Below are positions 32,904 through 44,889 of a DNA stretch of 64,000 nucleotides, piece by piece. Made by a program: the position numbers and the translations under genes. The stretch is from Brassica napus (lineage: Eukaryota; Streptophyta; Magnoliopsida; Brassicales; Brassicaceae): NCBI RefSeq assembly GCF_020379485.1, contig NC_063447.1, positions 59,447,452-59,511,451 of the forward strand, given 5' to 3'. The notes under the pieces are model-generated. The model was given only the letters and a program-made list of their open reading frames with translations, searched no databases and was not told the origin of the DNA. Numbering within the stretch: the stretch's first letter is position 1; the number at the start of each line of letters is the position of its first letter.

Positions 32904-34394
32904 GAGCATGCGCAACGGTGAGGCTGGGAGGTCGAATCCTTAGGATTAGAATATTAATTTTTTTTGTTTTTTTACTTTTTGAATAGTTAAGGATTGTAAT
33001 TAAAATTGATGTGTGCAATGGTGTCACCTACATTGAATCCTAGCTCAACCATTCAGCATCAAATTTTTGGTCAATCATGAATCAATGGAAAGTCTAACTT
33101 CAAAGATCAAGCTGAGTATGAAACCAATTTGCGCTATTCAATTCGATCATGGCAGAAAATCAATTTGTAACTATATTTTTACTATAAACATTTTCTTCTA
33201 AAACAGGGGAGTTGAACACTTGATAACAAAAGCTAGGTTGTGAACGTGGACTACAACACGCTCAAGACCTCAGGAGGCCAAACAAGATACACCAAAACTG
33301 AAAGTAGGATATTAAAAATCGTCACCTGAAATTGGTGACACAGACAGAACGTATGCCAGCATCAGCCGCTGCACGGCACGCTACGGAGACAACATCAGAC
33401 ACCTGTGTTTAACAAACGTGAAAAATTCTCCAGGTGAATTTTACAAAGCAAAAGTCCAAGATAAGTTAACGATGGGCCGAGAGATTGTATGAAAAGAAAA
33501 AGTTAATTACCACGAAATCAGTTTTGATAGAATGAAGCCACTCCACTTCTGTTTTCAAGATTTCAGCTCGAGGAACCACAGTTGTTTCCACATACTGTGG
33601 AAGTGGCAGCATCACAAAAAAAGTGTAAAGCTCATAAACTGGAAATTGCAATCAAGATAAGACCAATAATCATTTACATGTGATCACATTAGTTAAAACC
33701 TTTTCTAAGGAGGCATGGCGATCTACAGTCAGAGCATCAGCTTGCACAGCTCCACAGTCCAAAAGAACCTAACAATCGCCAATTAATCAATATATCCTTA
33801 TGTTTCCAGTAAACAATTGAAAGAGTAAGCAAGTAAATGATCGATAGAAACCTTTCGAATCTTAAGCCTAGGAGACTGAATCTCGGAAATCAGGCGCGCC
33901 GGTGACGACATGAACGTCGTGCCCGGCCGCGATCAAGTGACGGGACAACCTGAATTGCCACAAATTAGCCACGATCGAACTAACGCAGTAGTCACAGATA
34001 AGAATGATGCAGAGAGAGAGAGGGTGAGAAGGAAAACCTCGACGACGCGGGTGGTGTGACCGAAGCCGTGTCCAGTGACGTAGTAAGCGAAGACCAGGTG
34101 CTAGCTGGAAGCTGAGACGCCTTCGTTATCGTCAATCTTCATTTTCTTCGACGGGAAAATATCTCTCCGACGATCGCTGAGGGAAAGAAGAAGACTGATT
34201 CTAAAGAACTAATAAATCTCCAGCTTTAACGATCGATCCACTCAAATTCGGCCACGTACCACAAGGATCAAGTCCTTAAACCTCCTAATTACGGACCAAT
34301 CCTTACGTTTATTAGCCTAAATATTATTATTATATTAAAACTAACATATGCTTTAGCGTTAAGGATTCGGGATGAACCCCCGTTGCGGACGCTC
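32904..34394. mobile_element. Pack-type PIF/Harbinger element carrying L-arabinokinase exons
   Basis: 1491 bp bounded by TAA (32901-32903 and 34395-34397). Inverted ends: GAGCATGCGCAACGGTG on the left, GAGCGTCCGCAACGGGG for the reversed right end, followed in both by CGAATCCTTA. There is no transposase or Myb ORF; the interior is a piece of a host gene with its introns. Trinucleotide TAA duplication and ends fit PIF/Harbinger. Confidence 0.8.
33326..34142 (-). pseudogene. Captured 5' fragment of L-arabinokinase (ARA1-like) gene
   Basis: Five exons on the minus strand: 34038-34142, 33852-33949, 33700-33768, 33511-33594 and 33326-33402. They encode the glycosyltransferase-like N-terminus of the plant L-arabinokinase family (MKIDDNEGVSASS, FAYYVTGHGFGHTTRVVE, HDVHVVTGAP, VLLDCGAVQADALTVDR, VVPRAEILKTEVEWLHSIK, SVACRAAADAGIRSVCVTNF). 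The GHMP kinase domain is absent. Damage: an in-frame TAG replaces the codon after VSASS, an extra C shifts frame at the start of exon 2, and about 11 nt are missing after GAPDF. Introns are kept, so capture was at DNA level. It cannot make a working enzyme. Confidence 0.85.
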
Positions 34395-34932
34395 TAAGTT
34401 TCTCTATGTTTTGTGTTCACGTCATCGTTCACACGTGCCTGTCTCCTAGCTCGCACGTATGGATGGATAGTAATTGTTTGTCTGATTCAACAAAACCATT
34501 GAAACTGCAAAACAATCCTCTAATTTCTATACAGTTAACAATATTGTCCTTTTGTTTTTAAATGTAACTTATAACCCTCGTATAATTAATTAAAGGGGTT
34601 AGGTGGGTCTACGTTTGCATCAATCATTTGAAAGTGGGCCGGATGTTGGCCTTATTGAATTACTGGTCTTAATCGGGCCAACTGATCGGACCAGGATTTT
34701 GAATCTTCAATCTCGCAACAAAATGATGAGAGGAGAACATAATTAACCGTACATTGGATGGATGATTCAAATTTTATAGACAATGGACACTAGAATATTA
34801 AATGAGATGTGTTCACCAAAAAAAAACTAATATGAAAATAACTTTTCAAATATGTTGTTAAATTTTGAAAAGAAACAAAAAACATAAGTATGTCAAATAC
34901 ATCATAATATGAAATTGCAATTTTAAACAATA

Positions 34933-34965
34933 CTAGCCTTTGATCCGCGCATCCGCGCGGATGTA
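34933..34965 (-). mobile_element. Helitron 3' terminus (minus strand)
   Basis: On the minus strand the palindrome CATCCGCGCGGATG is followed by CGCGGATCAAAGG and CTAG, then host T. A short GC hairpin a few bases before CTRR and insertion next to T are Helitron features. The element extends to the right; I could not fix its 5' TC end. Confidence 0.65.
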
Positions 34966-35709
34966 ATTTTGTTCAATATAAAACATCTAACAATACTAAA
35001 AGCAGGATATCAAGCCTTCTAAGCGCGTCCACGTAGGATTGGAAATTCAGACCAATAGTAAATAGCCAGCTGTCCCATCTCCAAAAGCCTCCTTCTTTCT
35101 TCAGTTTTTATCGCAGTAAAGTATACAACTTCTGGCCTTTTCGCTTCCTCCTTCGTCTCATCTCATTCCGTCTCTTTAATTGTTTCATCTACGTTTTTAA
35201 TTCCCTTCTTTATTGTAACTGTATGTATATTGCATCTTCCTGGATCATCTATAAACCATCAAATTAATTTTTTTTCCCAAGCAAAACTCTTAGAATCACA
35301 AGCTCCGGAGAAGAGCTCCAAGATCTCGCCCGTGAATTTGTTCTCGGCTAAAGATAGATAATGTAGGCTTTTGAGCGGCAGTGACGGGATGTGTCAGACA
35401 ACAAGGTTGCCGAAGATGATGGTGGCGAGATTAAGTATCTTTTCATATATTTGGTTTGGTTTATTGACTCTTTTTGACCTTTTGGATTTATGTTCATATT
35501 TTCTTTCATCAATTATATTGATCCTACATCTGCAAAGGTTACTTTCTCCGAACTACATCTGCATAGGTATGTAATCTTAGAAAACCTGTCTTGATGCGTT
35601 GTTCTTGCCTTCATTTTGTTAAACCAATCAGCCAAAAAAATCCTAAGAACACATGGTAAATATCTTATATATCTGATTGTTTAAATTAATTTTTCTTACA
35701 TAAGTTTTA

Positions 35710-35920
35710 CAGAATTGTGCCCAATTAGTTTTCGTTCATGCCCTATCATGGGGAAGGCCAACGGCTGAGTCTCTCAAAAAGGTTCATGAAAATGGCTTTT
35801 TTGAGATGAACAAACTGATCATTAAAGTGGAAGTAAAGATAGTTCAAGCATTTGATGAAAGAGATGTAAGTGGGAGGGAGATGGTAGATTCCAATGGTTT
35901 CCATGTTCTTTGCACTCAGG
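35710..35920 (+). pseudogene. MATH-domain protein fragment, probably Helitron-captured
   Basis: The translation gives SWGRPTAESLKKVHENGF, then FEMNKLIIKVEVKIVQAFDE and NGFHVLCTQ, followed by a GT donor. This resembles the end of a MATH (TRAF-like) domain in the large Brassicaceae MATH family. Only one exon-sized piece is present, with no start and no continuation in the expected frame. It lies between Helitron-like ends. A further fragment at 36435-36590 (NVALGCTIETIIDGRVLHGV) looks coding but I do not recognise it. Confidence 0.4.
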
Positions 35921-37172
35921 TATGGTTACGAGGGCGCCTCTTATTGCATTTATTTGGTGTTTTTTCCTTAAACTTTTACGTTATTGGATATATTTGAATA
36001 TAGAACTCAAATTATTAAAAGTCTATGTCTTTATTGTTGACATGTTGTTTCAATAAACTCGCTTTACATGAAACCTCTGGTGTTCATATTGATAACTATT
36101 ATCTCTCCTGCAGTGTTCATATTGGATAACTATTACCTTTCATGTGTTCACATCCTTGATACAGGTCCGAAAAGCATTCTTGAGTCACATCTTCTTTAAC
36201 GTGTTCGTATCTATGTCTTCATATAGTTTCTGGTCATGTTTTCCAGATAGGTTTGTATGGAAGAAATTGGAAACTTCAGGGAAGCACCTCGATCTGGTCA
36301 CGTCAGTGTTGCCAGAGCTAGCCTTGATCAAAGTGTGTTAACACGGAACTCTTAAGCCGGAATTGGAATCACTCAGTTGTTGTATATAGTTTTATTGCAG
36401 GAAAGAGAGAATATCCCTTTGAGCATAGGCTAGATTGATCAATGAAATTGATTTTCAAGCCATGGTTAGTGAGAACGTCGCTTTAGGTTGCACTATAGAA
36501 ACCATCATTGATGGAAGGGTGCTACACGGTGTTTTACTTTCGAAAAGCCATATTCAAACGGTAGATCCAAGCGTTAGTTCTAGGCAAGTCTGGGTTATTG
36601 TTCTCTTTTTTTCAAAAAACAATTTCTTGATGTTAACGTGATGAAAAAAAATCACAAGAAAGTATCAAATCCGTCAATGCGTCTAATCTAGACATCTTCA
36701 GGAAATGCTTGCAGGTGCTGCATTTCTCTTTATTCTTCTGGGCGTTGTCCCATACAATTTCCATGTTTCAGTAATAGAGTCTGGCAAACAAATTTATTGG
36801 ATGAGCTAATGGAGTTACAAATCAATCAAGAGATAGAGATAGTTGAAAAAAGGAAGCAATGAAACATCAACAAACGTGCTTCATCAGCAATTCTAAAGCT
36901 GTTAAAAAAGCGTAAGAGCATCACAATCACAGGTTCTTCATCTAAGAGGACCTAACAATAGTATATTTGTATAAAATATATACTTAAAATTTTAATATGT
37001 GTTAACTTTGAATCAATATAAGTTTTTTTTTGGAAAAACCAGTTGTAATCGTAAGATATATGTTTTGAGTTAACTCTTTTGTTTCAGAAATATATGTGTT
37101 TTTAGAAAAGTTTGTGTCAAAAGATACATATTTCAAGTTTTCTAAGCATTTTAATTAGCTAATAATAATATA

Positions 37173-37190
37173 CTAGAGCTTGATCCGCAC
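37173..37190 (-). mobile_element. Second Helitron-like 3' end (minus strand)
   Basis: The minus strand reads GGATCAAGCTCTAG then T, like the end at 34933, but the hairpin is weak. It suggests two related elements in tandem orientation. Confidence 0.4.
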
Positions 37191-37202
37191 GGCCATTCTG
37201 AT

Positions 37203-37312
37203 ATTGGTTCTTACTTTTGTATACATTGATATTTGTTATTCACAACTGGTGTTATATATTGGTTCTTACTTTTGTATACATTGATATTTGTTATTCATAA
37301 CTGGTGTTATAT
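37203..37312. repeat. 55-bp tandem duplication
   Basis: 'ggttcttacttttgtataca' starts at 37206 and 37261, and the copies are nearly identical over 55 bp. Confidence 0.85.
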
Positions 37313-38449
37313 ATTTTAAATGTATCGGCATATAACTAATTGTATTCAAAAGATCTGAATTAAATCAAGTAATATAGTTAGTTTTGATACAAATATCTAA
37401 ACCCGTTTTAGATACATTGGTTATTTAAATATTTTTAAGTTTCTTCTATACATTAAAACCGAACTTATCCAGACCCGGAAGGACCCAACTGGAAACCACA
37501 CATAAATTTAAAATATCCAAGCGGGATCTAATTCCAAATTAAAAAAACATACCGAGAAGGAATATCCCGTATCTGAATGGGTATCCAATGTTCATGCCTT
37601 ACTGATTTGTAAACTAATAAAAAGATTTTTTATATGTTTCACTAAATTAAGTGAAATATAAAGAATTTTTTATTTAGTAAAATAGTTAATTGGAGTGAAA
37701 AATTAAGTGACAATAATTGTATTACATATTTATTACTTTTATTTAAGCTATTATTTTATTCACATAAACATGTGTTTGAGTTATGTAAACTAATAAAAAT
37801 ATTATAACCCTAGGGTTAACTAATCTAGACTTAGGTTTTAAAATGGAGGGGTGGGGTAGGATTTTTGGAATGTGAAATTTAGGATTCTAATAAATATATA
37901 AATAAATATTTAACAAATAAAAAAAATTTAAAAAATAGTTTCAAAAATAATTTTTGATTTTCAAAAAGAAATTTTGAAAAATATCATTTTTTATATATAA
38001 AATTTGAATTTGAAAAAGTATAACTCGAAAATATTAAAAGTTTATTTTTATTATTATTTATTTAAATAATTATTTGTTAAATATATATATATATAAAACA
38101 AAGGTAGAAAAGTCTTTTGCTACTTAATGAAAAAAATATTTTAAAAAATGTCTATTTAGTGGTGGTAGCATGAATAATGATACCAAGAAAGTGGTAAACA
38201 TGAAAATTCTTCTATAATTAATGAAATTATTAAACTGAGTGAAAAATAGAAATATAATTAATGTAATAGTTTGTTGAAAAGAAAGATAGTTCTATTTGTA
38301 TTTCAGTTTTAATAGTATAAGTTACAAATTTTAAGAATATTTTTATTAAAATATTATTGTCAAAAGTTATTGGAAACTTGAAAAGTTATACGTTTATTAT
38401 CAAAATAAAATATTTTTTACATGTGTAAAATATATAAATTAAGAGTGTA

Positions 38450-38479
38450 AACCGCGCGTAGCGCGGTTAAAAGACCTAG
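38450..38479 (+). mobile_element. Helitron 3' terminus (plus strand)
   Basis: The hairpin AACCGCGC-GTA-GCGCGGTT (38450-38468) is followed by AAAAGAC and CTAG, then T. This is a textbook Helitron end, opposite in orientation to the two before it. The 5' end is not defined. Confidence 0.7.
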
Positions 38480-41400
38480 TATATTTAATGTTACATTTAT
38501 CATATTACATATTTTTTTACATATGCACATAACATTTTGTGAGAGGAGTAAAAGCCGTCACAATAGACATGTTTAGGTTGAGATTTTTTTTTTTGTGATG
38601 CGTTTGACAATACATATAAGAGATATATATATACTTGGGACTGGAAAGGGCATGTTAAATTCGAGTAACTAAAAATGATTTGGTTAGTTATGATTTACTC
38701 GCAAAATCCAACCAAATATATGTTTTTAAATGATTACAGATCCATTCACTTTTTCCTATATACTTTGTTAAACACATAATATAATGATCTCAGTAGTTAA
38801 TTGATATGCGCGACTGCGTAGAAAACAAAATCGTCATATTGTTTTGTTTTTCAAAAAGGAATATTTAGTTATGATATTCTCCAGCTAATTGATATTGCGT
38901 AGAAGCAGGAATGATGTTTTGAAAGATGTTGAGTTTTGCAAGGAAAAAATTATGGTTAGTTTCGATTTTATACTCATTAAATATAATCATATCAGAATTC
39001 AGCTAAACCATAAAATACCTAAACCATTAAATCAGCTACCCAATGTTGGTCTTCATAAATCAAAAACGATATAAATAATGTTAAGAAATCGACTACTCAT
39101 GTATTGGTTACTGAAAACACATAATCTCATATCAATTACAAATTTCATGTTTTCGTAAACTTAGATCAATCGTTTCATTTGTGATGAGTTAGCTAACAGA
39201 TAAAAAATTGGTCATATGTTTTGTTGATTTGGTTTTGAATTTTATAAATAGTCAATATTATCTGGGCCATAAAGTTATAATAAGCCTAACCTAAACTAAT
39301 TTATTGGTAACAAAGTTGGCAAATTGATGGGCTGGCGAACGAATTGGATTAGCACAATGGATTGGCCACCGAAGGAAAGGGTTATTAATGATTGTATATG
39401 AAACGATTCTGTTTTAATTTTAGTGGCATTCTCCTGTAATTATTGAGGAAAACTCAGGGTTAAATACTATTTGTACTCCTGTTTTAATAGATTAGATATT
39501 TTCAAAAAAAAAAAATTTAAACAATATAAAAGCGAATCATCAAAATTGGCGGGGGTTTCACTCATCATTAGCTCTCAATGCATTAAACTCAAAAATAGAG
39601 TTAACACATTATGAAAAACCTCAAAAAGAGGAAAAAAAGAACATTATGTTAAACATGAATGAAAATTTAAATAGTCATGTCGACCAAAAGAAATGAACAT
39701 TGCCTCATGGGCCAACAAAAGATCAAAGGGGTCAAAATAAAGTTAAAGCACGAGCTAGCTAGGGTCATAAAAAAGAATTGCACCTACTCTTGTCTTTAAT
39801 CTCGAGATGACTGTTTTATATACTACTGAAGTGGTCTGACTATTTGACAGACTCACCATCTCCTACGCTTATATCTATTGGCTTAAACAACATAGTTAAA
39901 GAAAATTAAACGCATCGTATGTACGAGAAATAATCATTAATGCGTAACCACAAAACAAAACTACTTCTACTATCTCTTTAAATATTATCTAAGAAAATAA
40001 TCACGGACAAATGACGCATACGTATATGTTCTTCCCATGTATTAAATTAAAACATTTTTTTTTACTTCGAATGTTAGGTCATATCATTTTAGGTTCATAA
40101 TATATAGGATTTTTATACTAAGAACAAGCGTGTGGCACGCGGCTAGTCCATGCGTCTGCCATGACGCCATAAGTAATTAGCATAGAACAACACAGACGCA
40201 GCCGCCGAACAATAATAAAAACATTCTTTCGTTTGTAGATACATTTATTAAGCGTTGCAGGATTAATGCGATAGCTAATAACAATCAAACTTAATGCGGT
40301 CGCCATTCACATCATGACATTACAAAATCAATTACGCGAACCTGTAAAACACCAATACTTGTATTTTGAACAATTACTGAAAACAAATTAACATTTCGAG
40401 GAGAAACATTTTCTGGTTCGTACAAAATCTTATGTTATTCCCAAGTCTTTGTAGAATGGTGTACACACACTAGTACTTGACTTCTAACATGAATGCAACT
40501 CTCTCTTTTTGTTTGAATGCAACGTATCTACTAAACCCAAATATTTGAGAAAGATTCACATAATGCACATGATGCAAATGGTCCACAAACTTACCACTAT
40601 TCATTCCATAGATACGTGTGAGCGAATAAATCTACGTACAACTCAGACATAGACACACAACAACTAAGAAAATATATAATACAAGGGTGCTTGCGCATGC
40701 ATTTATTTAGATAGACATGTGATAATTGGTGGGTAGGCAAAAGTACAGCAAGGATTGTGTAGTAAACACTATGGATTTGTTCCTTAGTCTAAACAGAAGA
40801 GTCAAAGAGAGAATCTTAGTTTAAAGTTTAAACAATTACTTCACTTCTCTCTATACTTTCTTATAGGCAATGTCCTCTGATTAAATAGTTGTATATATTA
40901 TAACAAATATTAATTAGTTGCAAGATTATGGGTCGTGTCCCTTAATTTCTTTTCATGGTTTGTTGTTACATTATTACATTGACAACAGATATGCGGTGTA
41001 CCATATTCCCCGGTTAATAATAGCCCTTTATATGTAAGAATATGAATATAGCCAATATATGAAAGACATGTAAATAGAGAAGAGATAGCTAATAACAAAA
41101 CGAATAATATTCGGAGTCGAAATGATAATAATAATAAAAATTGGAGTTTGGAAAAAAGTGAAGGAGATAGAGGAATCCATGTGTATCCAAACACTTGCAG
41201 ACAAAATGAGCTTCAGAGAATAGAAAAGCAACCTTTAGCTTTTCTAAGACCACCAGACTCAGAAAATGAGATTTCAAACACACTCTCTCCTCTTTTAGGG
41301 TTCTTATATTTATCTCTCTCCTCTCCCTTTAATCATGTCCTGCGAAATTTCCTCCCTAACTTAATCATACCTACCACCATGATGCCACTCTTAGGCTCAT

Positions 41401-42170
41401 GCATGTGTGATCTGGATGGTGATGTGTATGACTGTCATGGATGTCTATATTTAGAGAGGTGGTGAGAGGATGAGATGCTGAAGCAACCCCACATGTAATC
41501 CTTGTTTCACTCTCAAAAGACTAAACAAATTAACCAAAAAATAAATATTTATGCCCTAATTTTAGCATTTTGCCTTTATCCCTTCATTCTTGCCCTTTCC
41601 TTAGGGTTTCTTGTGGGTCTGTCTTTTTCCCTTTGCTTTTTTACTTTTTTTTTTCATTTTCATCTGTTATTTTTATCTTCTTTTTTTGACCCAAACACCT
41701 CTCTTTTAATTTGCTTTCCTCTTGTCTATCTCGCCACCTCAGTCTTAATTATTTCATATAAACCTTTTCTCCTCCTCTCTAAATCACCTTCAACATCTAT
41801 TGCTTCCATCTTTTTCTCTCTGCATCTCCAATCTCACCCCATATATTTTGTTTGTTGATTCTTATTGTCTCTTTTAAGAACCCTAACCTTAATTCCTCCT
41901 GATAGAGAAATAGTGCGAGAGAGAGAGAGATCTAGAGAGAGAGCAAAAGATCTCTTCAATTCCATTTCCGTACATGCAAATCATCACAGTCCATGTTTTA
42001 GCTTGTTTATATACCTCCATATTATTACTTGTATATGTTCATGCATGTTCAGGTGGAGATAGCTTTACTTAAAAATAGAACTAGACAACGATCTCTTGTA
42101 GGCAATTAGTTTCAATACATACACGTTTATGCATCATGATATGTATATACATAGAAGCACATGTTGATGT
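38480..42170. other. Intergenic DNA upstream of MIR160a
   Basis: No protein-coding gene seen. The last 900 bases are CT-rich and include GAGAGA runs near 41920-41945; they probably hold the MIR160a promoter and the start of its primary transcript, but I cannot place a start site. Confidence 0.45.
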
Positions 42171-42171
42171 A

Positions 42172-42285
42172 TTTATATATATGCCTGGCTCCCTGTATGC
42201 CATACACTAAGCTCATCGACCATCTCGAGGATCTCCGTGGATGGCATATGAGGAGCCAAGCATATTTTCATATATATATATATAT
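42172..42285 (+). ncRNA. MIR160A: MIR160a microRNA precursor
   Basis: The mature miR160 sequence (21 nt, 42182-42202, starting TGCCTGGCTCCCTGTATG) is exact. The star strand lies at 42244-42264 (GCATATGAGGAGCC... to CATA) and pairs with it with the normal 2-nt offset, across a loop containing CATCTCGAGGATCTCCG. miR160 directs cleavage of ARF10, ARF16 and ARF17 mRNAs in auxin signalling. The gene lies between the At2g39170 and MLO12 positions, as Arabidopsis MIR160a (At2g39175) does. A second copy of the 3' arm lies 150 bp downstream. Confidence 0.95.
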
Positions 42286-42330
42286 CTACATTATTAAAAA
42301 GAAATCATCCTAAAAATCTATTTAAAATTT

Positions 42331-42363
<33 letters not shown>
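42270..42363. repeat. AT dinucleotide runs between the duplicated MIR160 arms
   Basis: Two (TA)n tracts (about 42271-42286 and 42333-42363), each following 'tttcatata' and leading into 'tctacat', mark the probable duplication join. Confidence 0.8.
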
Positions 42364-42366
<3 letters not shown>

Positions 42367-42373
42367 ACATCTA

Positions 42374-42428
42374 CATCTCGAGGATCTCCGTGGATGGTGT
42401 ATGAGGAGCCAAGCATATTTTCATATAA
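42374..42428 (+). repeat. Duplicated 3' half of the MIR160a hairpin
   Basis: CATCTCGAGGATCTCCGTGG through the star region and 'ttttcatata' repeats 42221-42273 almost exactly. The star copy (42397-42417) begins GTGTATGAGG instead of GCATATGAGG. There is no second mature arm, so this is half a hairpin. Confidence 0.9.
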
Positions 42429-42507
42429 ATATATTATACTAACATATCATTTTCTCTAACCGTGTTTCATGAATCTGATGATCAAAATAGTAATGATTTA
42501 TCCCAAT

Positions 42508-42529
42508 AAACAAAATTTTATTGTGCTGA

Positions 42530-42562
<33 letters not shown>

Positions 42563-42575
42563 AAAATTTTATTGT
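42508..42575 (+). repeat. Poly-A insertion with 17-bp target duplication
   Basis: A perfect 17-bp direct repeat (42508-42524, 42559-42575) flanks GCTGAC plus about 28 A. Confidence 0.65.
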
Positions 42576-42699
42576 TTCTTGGTGCCATCTTTTCTATTAA
42601 AATTAAAAGGATAAATTTATAATAAATTATCAATAATGAAAACCAATCAATATATTTTGGTCTTCTGTATTTTTAATGATTTATAGTAATAAAATTTTA

Positions 42700-43960
42700 A
42701 AATAAAAAATCATAAATTAAATAGTTTATTTAATTAATGTTTTTTATATATCATTAGATATATCTTAGTTTTCATGAGTCAATCAGTGCTAGGTGATAGG
42801 TTAATAACGGGTTTTGGATTTAATCCAAAATTTATCGAATTCTTAAATAGTGGTGGTTTATATACGGATCACCGGATTTAGCGAATATCATATAGATACG
42901 GGTCAGGTCAACACAACAATAAATGTATTATAAGTTACAAACTTTAAACACATAATTTTATAATTATCAAATTTTTGCTTCTTATAAATTTTTTTTGAAG
43001 AAATAACTTTCGCACTTTCCAAGCAAGCATCAAAATCTAGTATATATATACTTATGTTTTAGTACCAGTTAATTAAATTGTGTTGAGCTTGTTTTTTAGA
43101 AGTCGCTGTTAATTGCTCCATCCAATCATGTGCAGAAGATTACAAGGTAGCTGATGAAACTGTATAGAGACATATGCTTCTTGTGGTCTTCAGTATATTC
43201 CACATTTCCACTGATAGATATTTAGGTGACCCTCTGATTCCGATCTAGTCTTTCGATTCGTATTTTCTAGTACAAATGTTTGTCTTATCACAGCATTTCT
43301 TACGAGGATCCCTTCTGTATTCACATCAATGTAGTTTAGTTGGCTATGAAATTGTTAAATTATATCGATAGCTAATTATTACATTCCCGTACGGTTCAGA
43401 TTCTTTTGTATCTCTCAATCATATCGTTTTTGTAATATGTAAATGTAGAATATAAACTTGTGACTTACCCTTATGACTTATTTTGTACTTATAAATTGTG
43501 GTTCAATCGCACAATTGTAAAAATGCACGAAAATGCATCACACATTTCTGAATTTGATTCCGTGATGTGCTGCAATGATTGCATCTGGTTTGTTGATCTC
43601 ACTTTGAAAATTGCCACATTATAGGTTTTAATAAAGATATAGACTAATTAGGTAGAGATAATATAATCAATTAAGGTTCAAGAATTTGGAATTTAATAAC
43701 TACAAATAGAGTACTATTTTGGTCTATATTTACTTGTGAATTTTTTTTTGTTAATTATAAATAGGCTAAGTTCCTTATTCCCATCATTTTAATTCTAGAC
43801 AACCTAGATTTATATCCCTTGAAATCCACTGAAATTAATCATAGTTATCTGAGTGAGAATTATTATAATCAAACAAACCATTCAAACAAGTAAAGCTATT
43901 GGAACAGATTTAAATTATAAATACTATTTAAATATAAATAAAATCTCAGTAAAGCGTCCG
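42700..43960. other. AT-rich intergenic DNA
   Basis: Nothing recognisable seen. Confidence 0.4.
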
Positions 43961-44015
43961 ATATACATAATATCAAGTATGTTTGACCCAAAAAAATATA
44001 CATAATATCAAGTAT
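43961..44015 (+). repeat. 15-bp insertion with perfect 20-bp target duplication
   Basis: ATATACATAATATCAAGTAT at 43961-43980 and 43996-44015 flanks only GTTTGACCCAAAAAA. This is the clearest case of an ultra-short A-tailed insertion in the window. Confidence 0.75.
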
Positions 44016-44098
44016 TAAAGCTCTTTGAACTGACTTAATACTATTTAAATAGCTTTAATAAATCAAAAGGAAAGTACGTCACATGCATGTACCCTATA

Positions 44099-44793
44099 TA
44101 GGCCTAGGCACGGATCGGATATCCGAGTTTTTGAAGGTATTTGTGATTTAATTCGTATGTCACGGATATCTAATTTTTCAATTTGCTTTACTTCGGAAAA
44201 ATACGAGTATTCGGAAAAACGGATATCCGGAAAATAAATAGATATTTGCGGATATTTACGAATACTTATGGATATCTCATATGTTTTGATTAATACAAAT
44301 AATCTTAAAATTTTGATATAAATTTGTTTTGTAAAATATTTTTTTTGCATGATATATATGATAAAAATTAAAAGAAGTAGTGAATCTACATATTTTGTAA
44401 ATTTTTTTGAACTTAGTTAACAATTATAATAATAAAAAACTTAAGAAAAAAATTATAATTGTCATAAATGTGTTTTCTTCCTTTTTTGTAATACTTTTAT
44501 ATAAGTAATGTGAATAGAATTTATCAAATCATATGTTAGAATAATAATTATATAATTTTCTACATTAAAAACTTTAAATATAATCAAGATATAAATGTAT
44601 TTATATATATTTCCGGATCGGATCGGATATCCGCTTCCCAAAAAATTAATATTTGTGATTTGTTTCGATTTTAACGGATATTGATTTTTAGTATTTGCTG
44701 TGCTTCGAAAGTTTATGGATATCCGGAATTTTCGGATCGAATCGAGATGAATAACGAATCGAATCAAATTAACGGATAAAATGTCCAGCCCTA
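44099..44793. mobile_element. Non-autonomous hAT-type element with GGATATCCG-rich ends
   Basis: Left end TAGGCCTAGGCA, reversed right end TAGGGCTGGACA. The 8-bp flanks are ACCCTATA (44091-44098) and ACCATATA (44794-44801), one mismatch. The outer parts repeat 'ggatatccg'-like units and the centre is AT-rich. The design parallels the element at 31249-31904. Confidence 0.65.
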
Positions 44794-44889
44794 ACCATAT
44801 ACATATAATATCAAGTTCTAGCCGGTAATACGTAAATAAGCCTTAATTTTCATTTTTGAACAATCGTACATAAGCCATATATATGTAAA

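Noticed and set aside
41148..42062. Frames of 65-118 residues upstream of MIR160a
   Set aside because: CT-rich low-complexity translations; more likely the primary transcript and promoter region of the microRNA.
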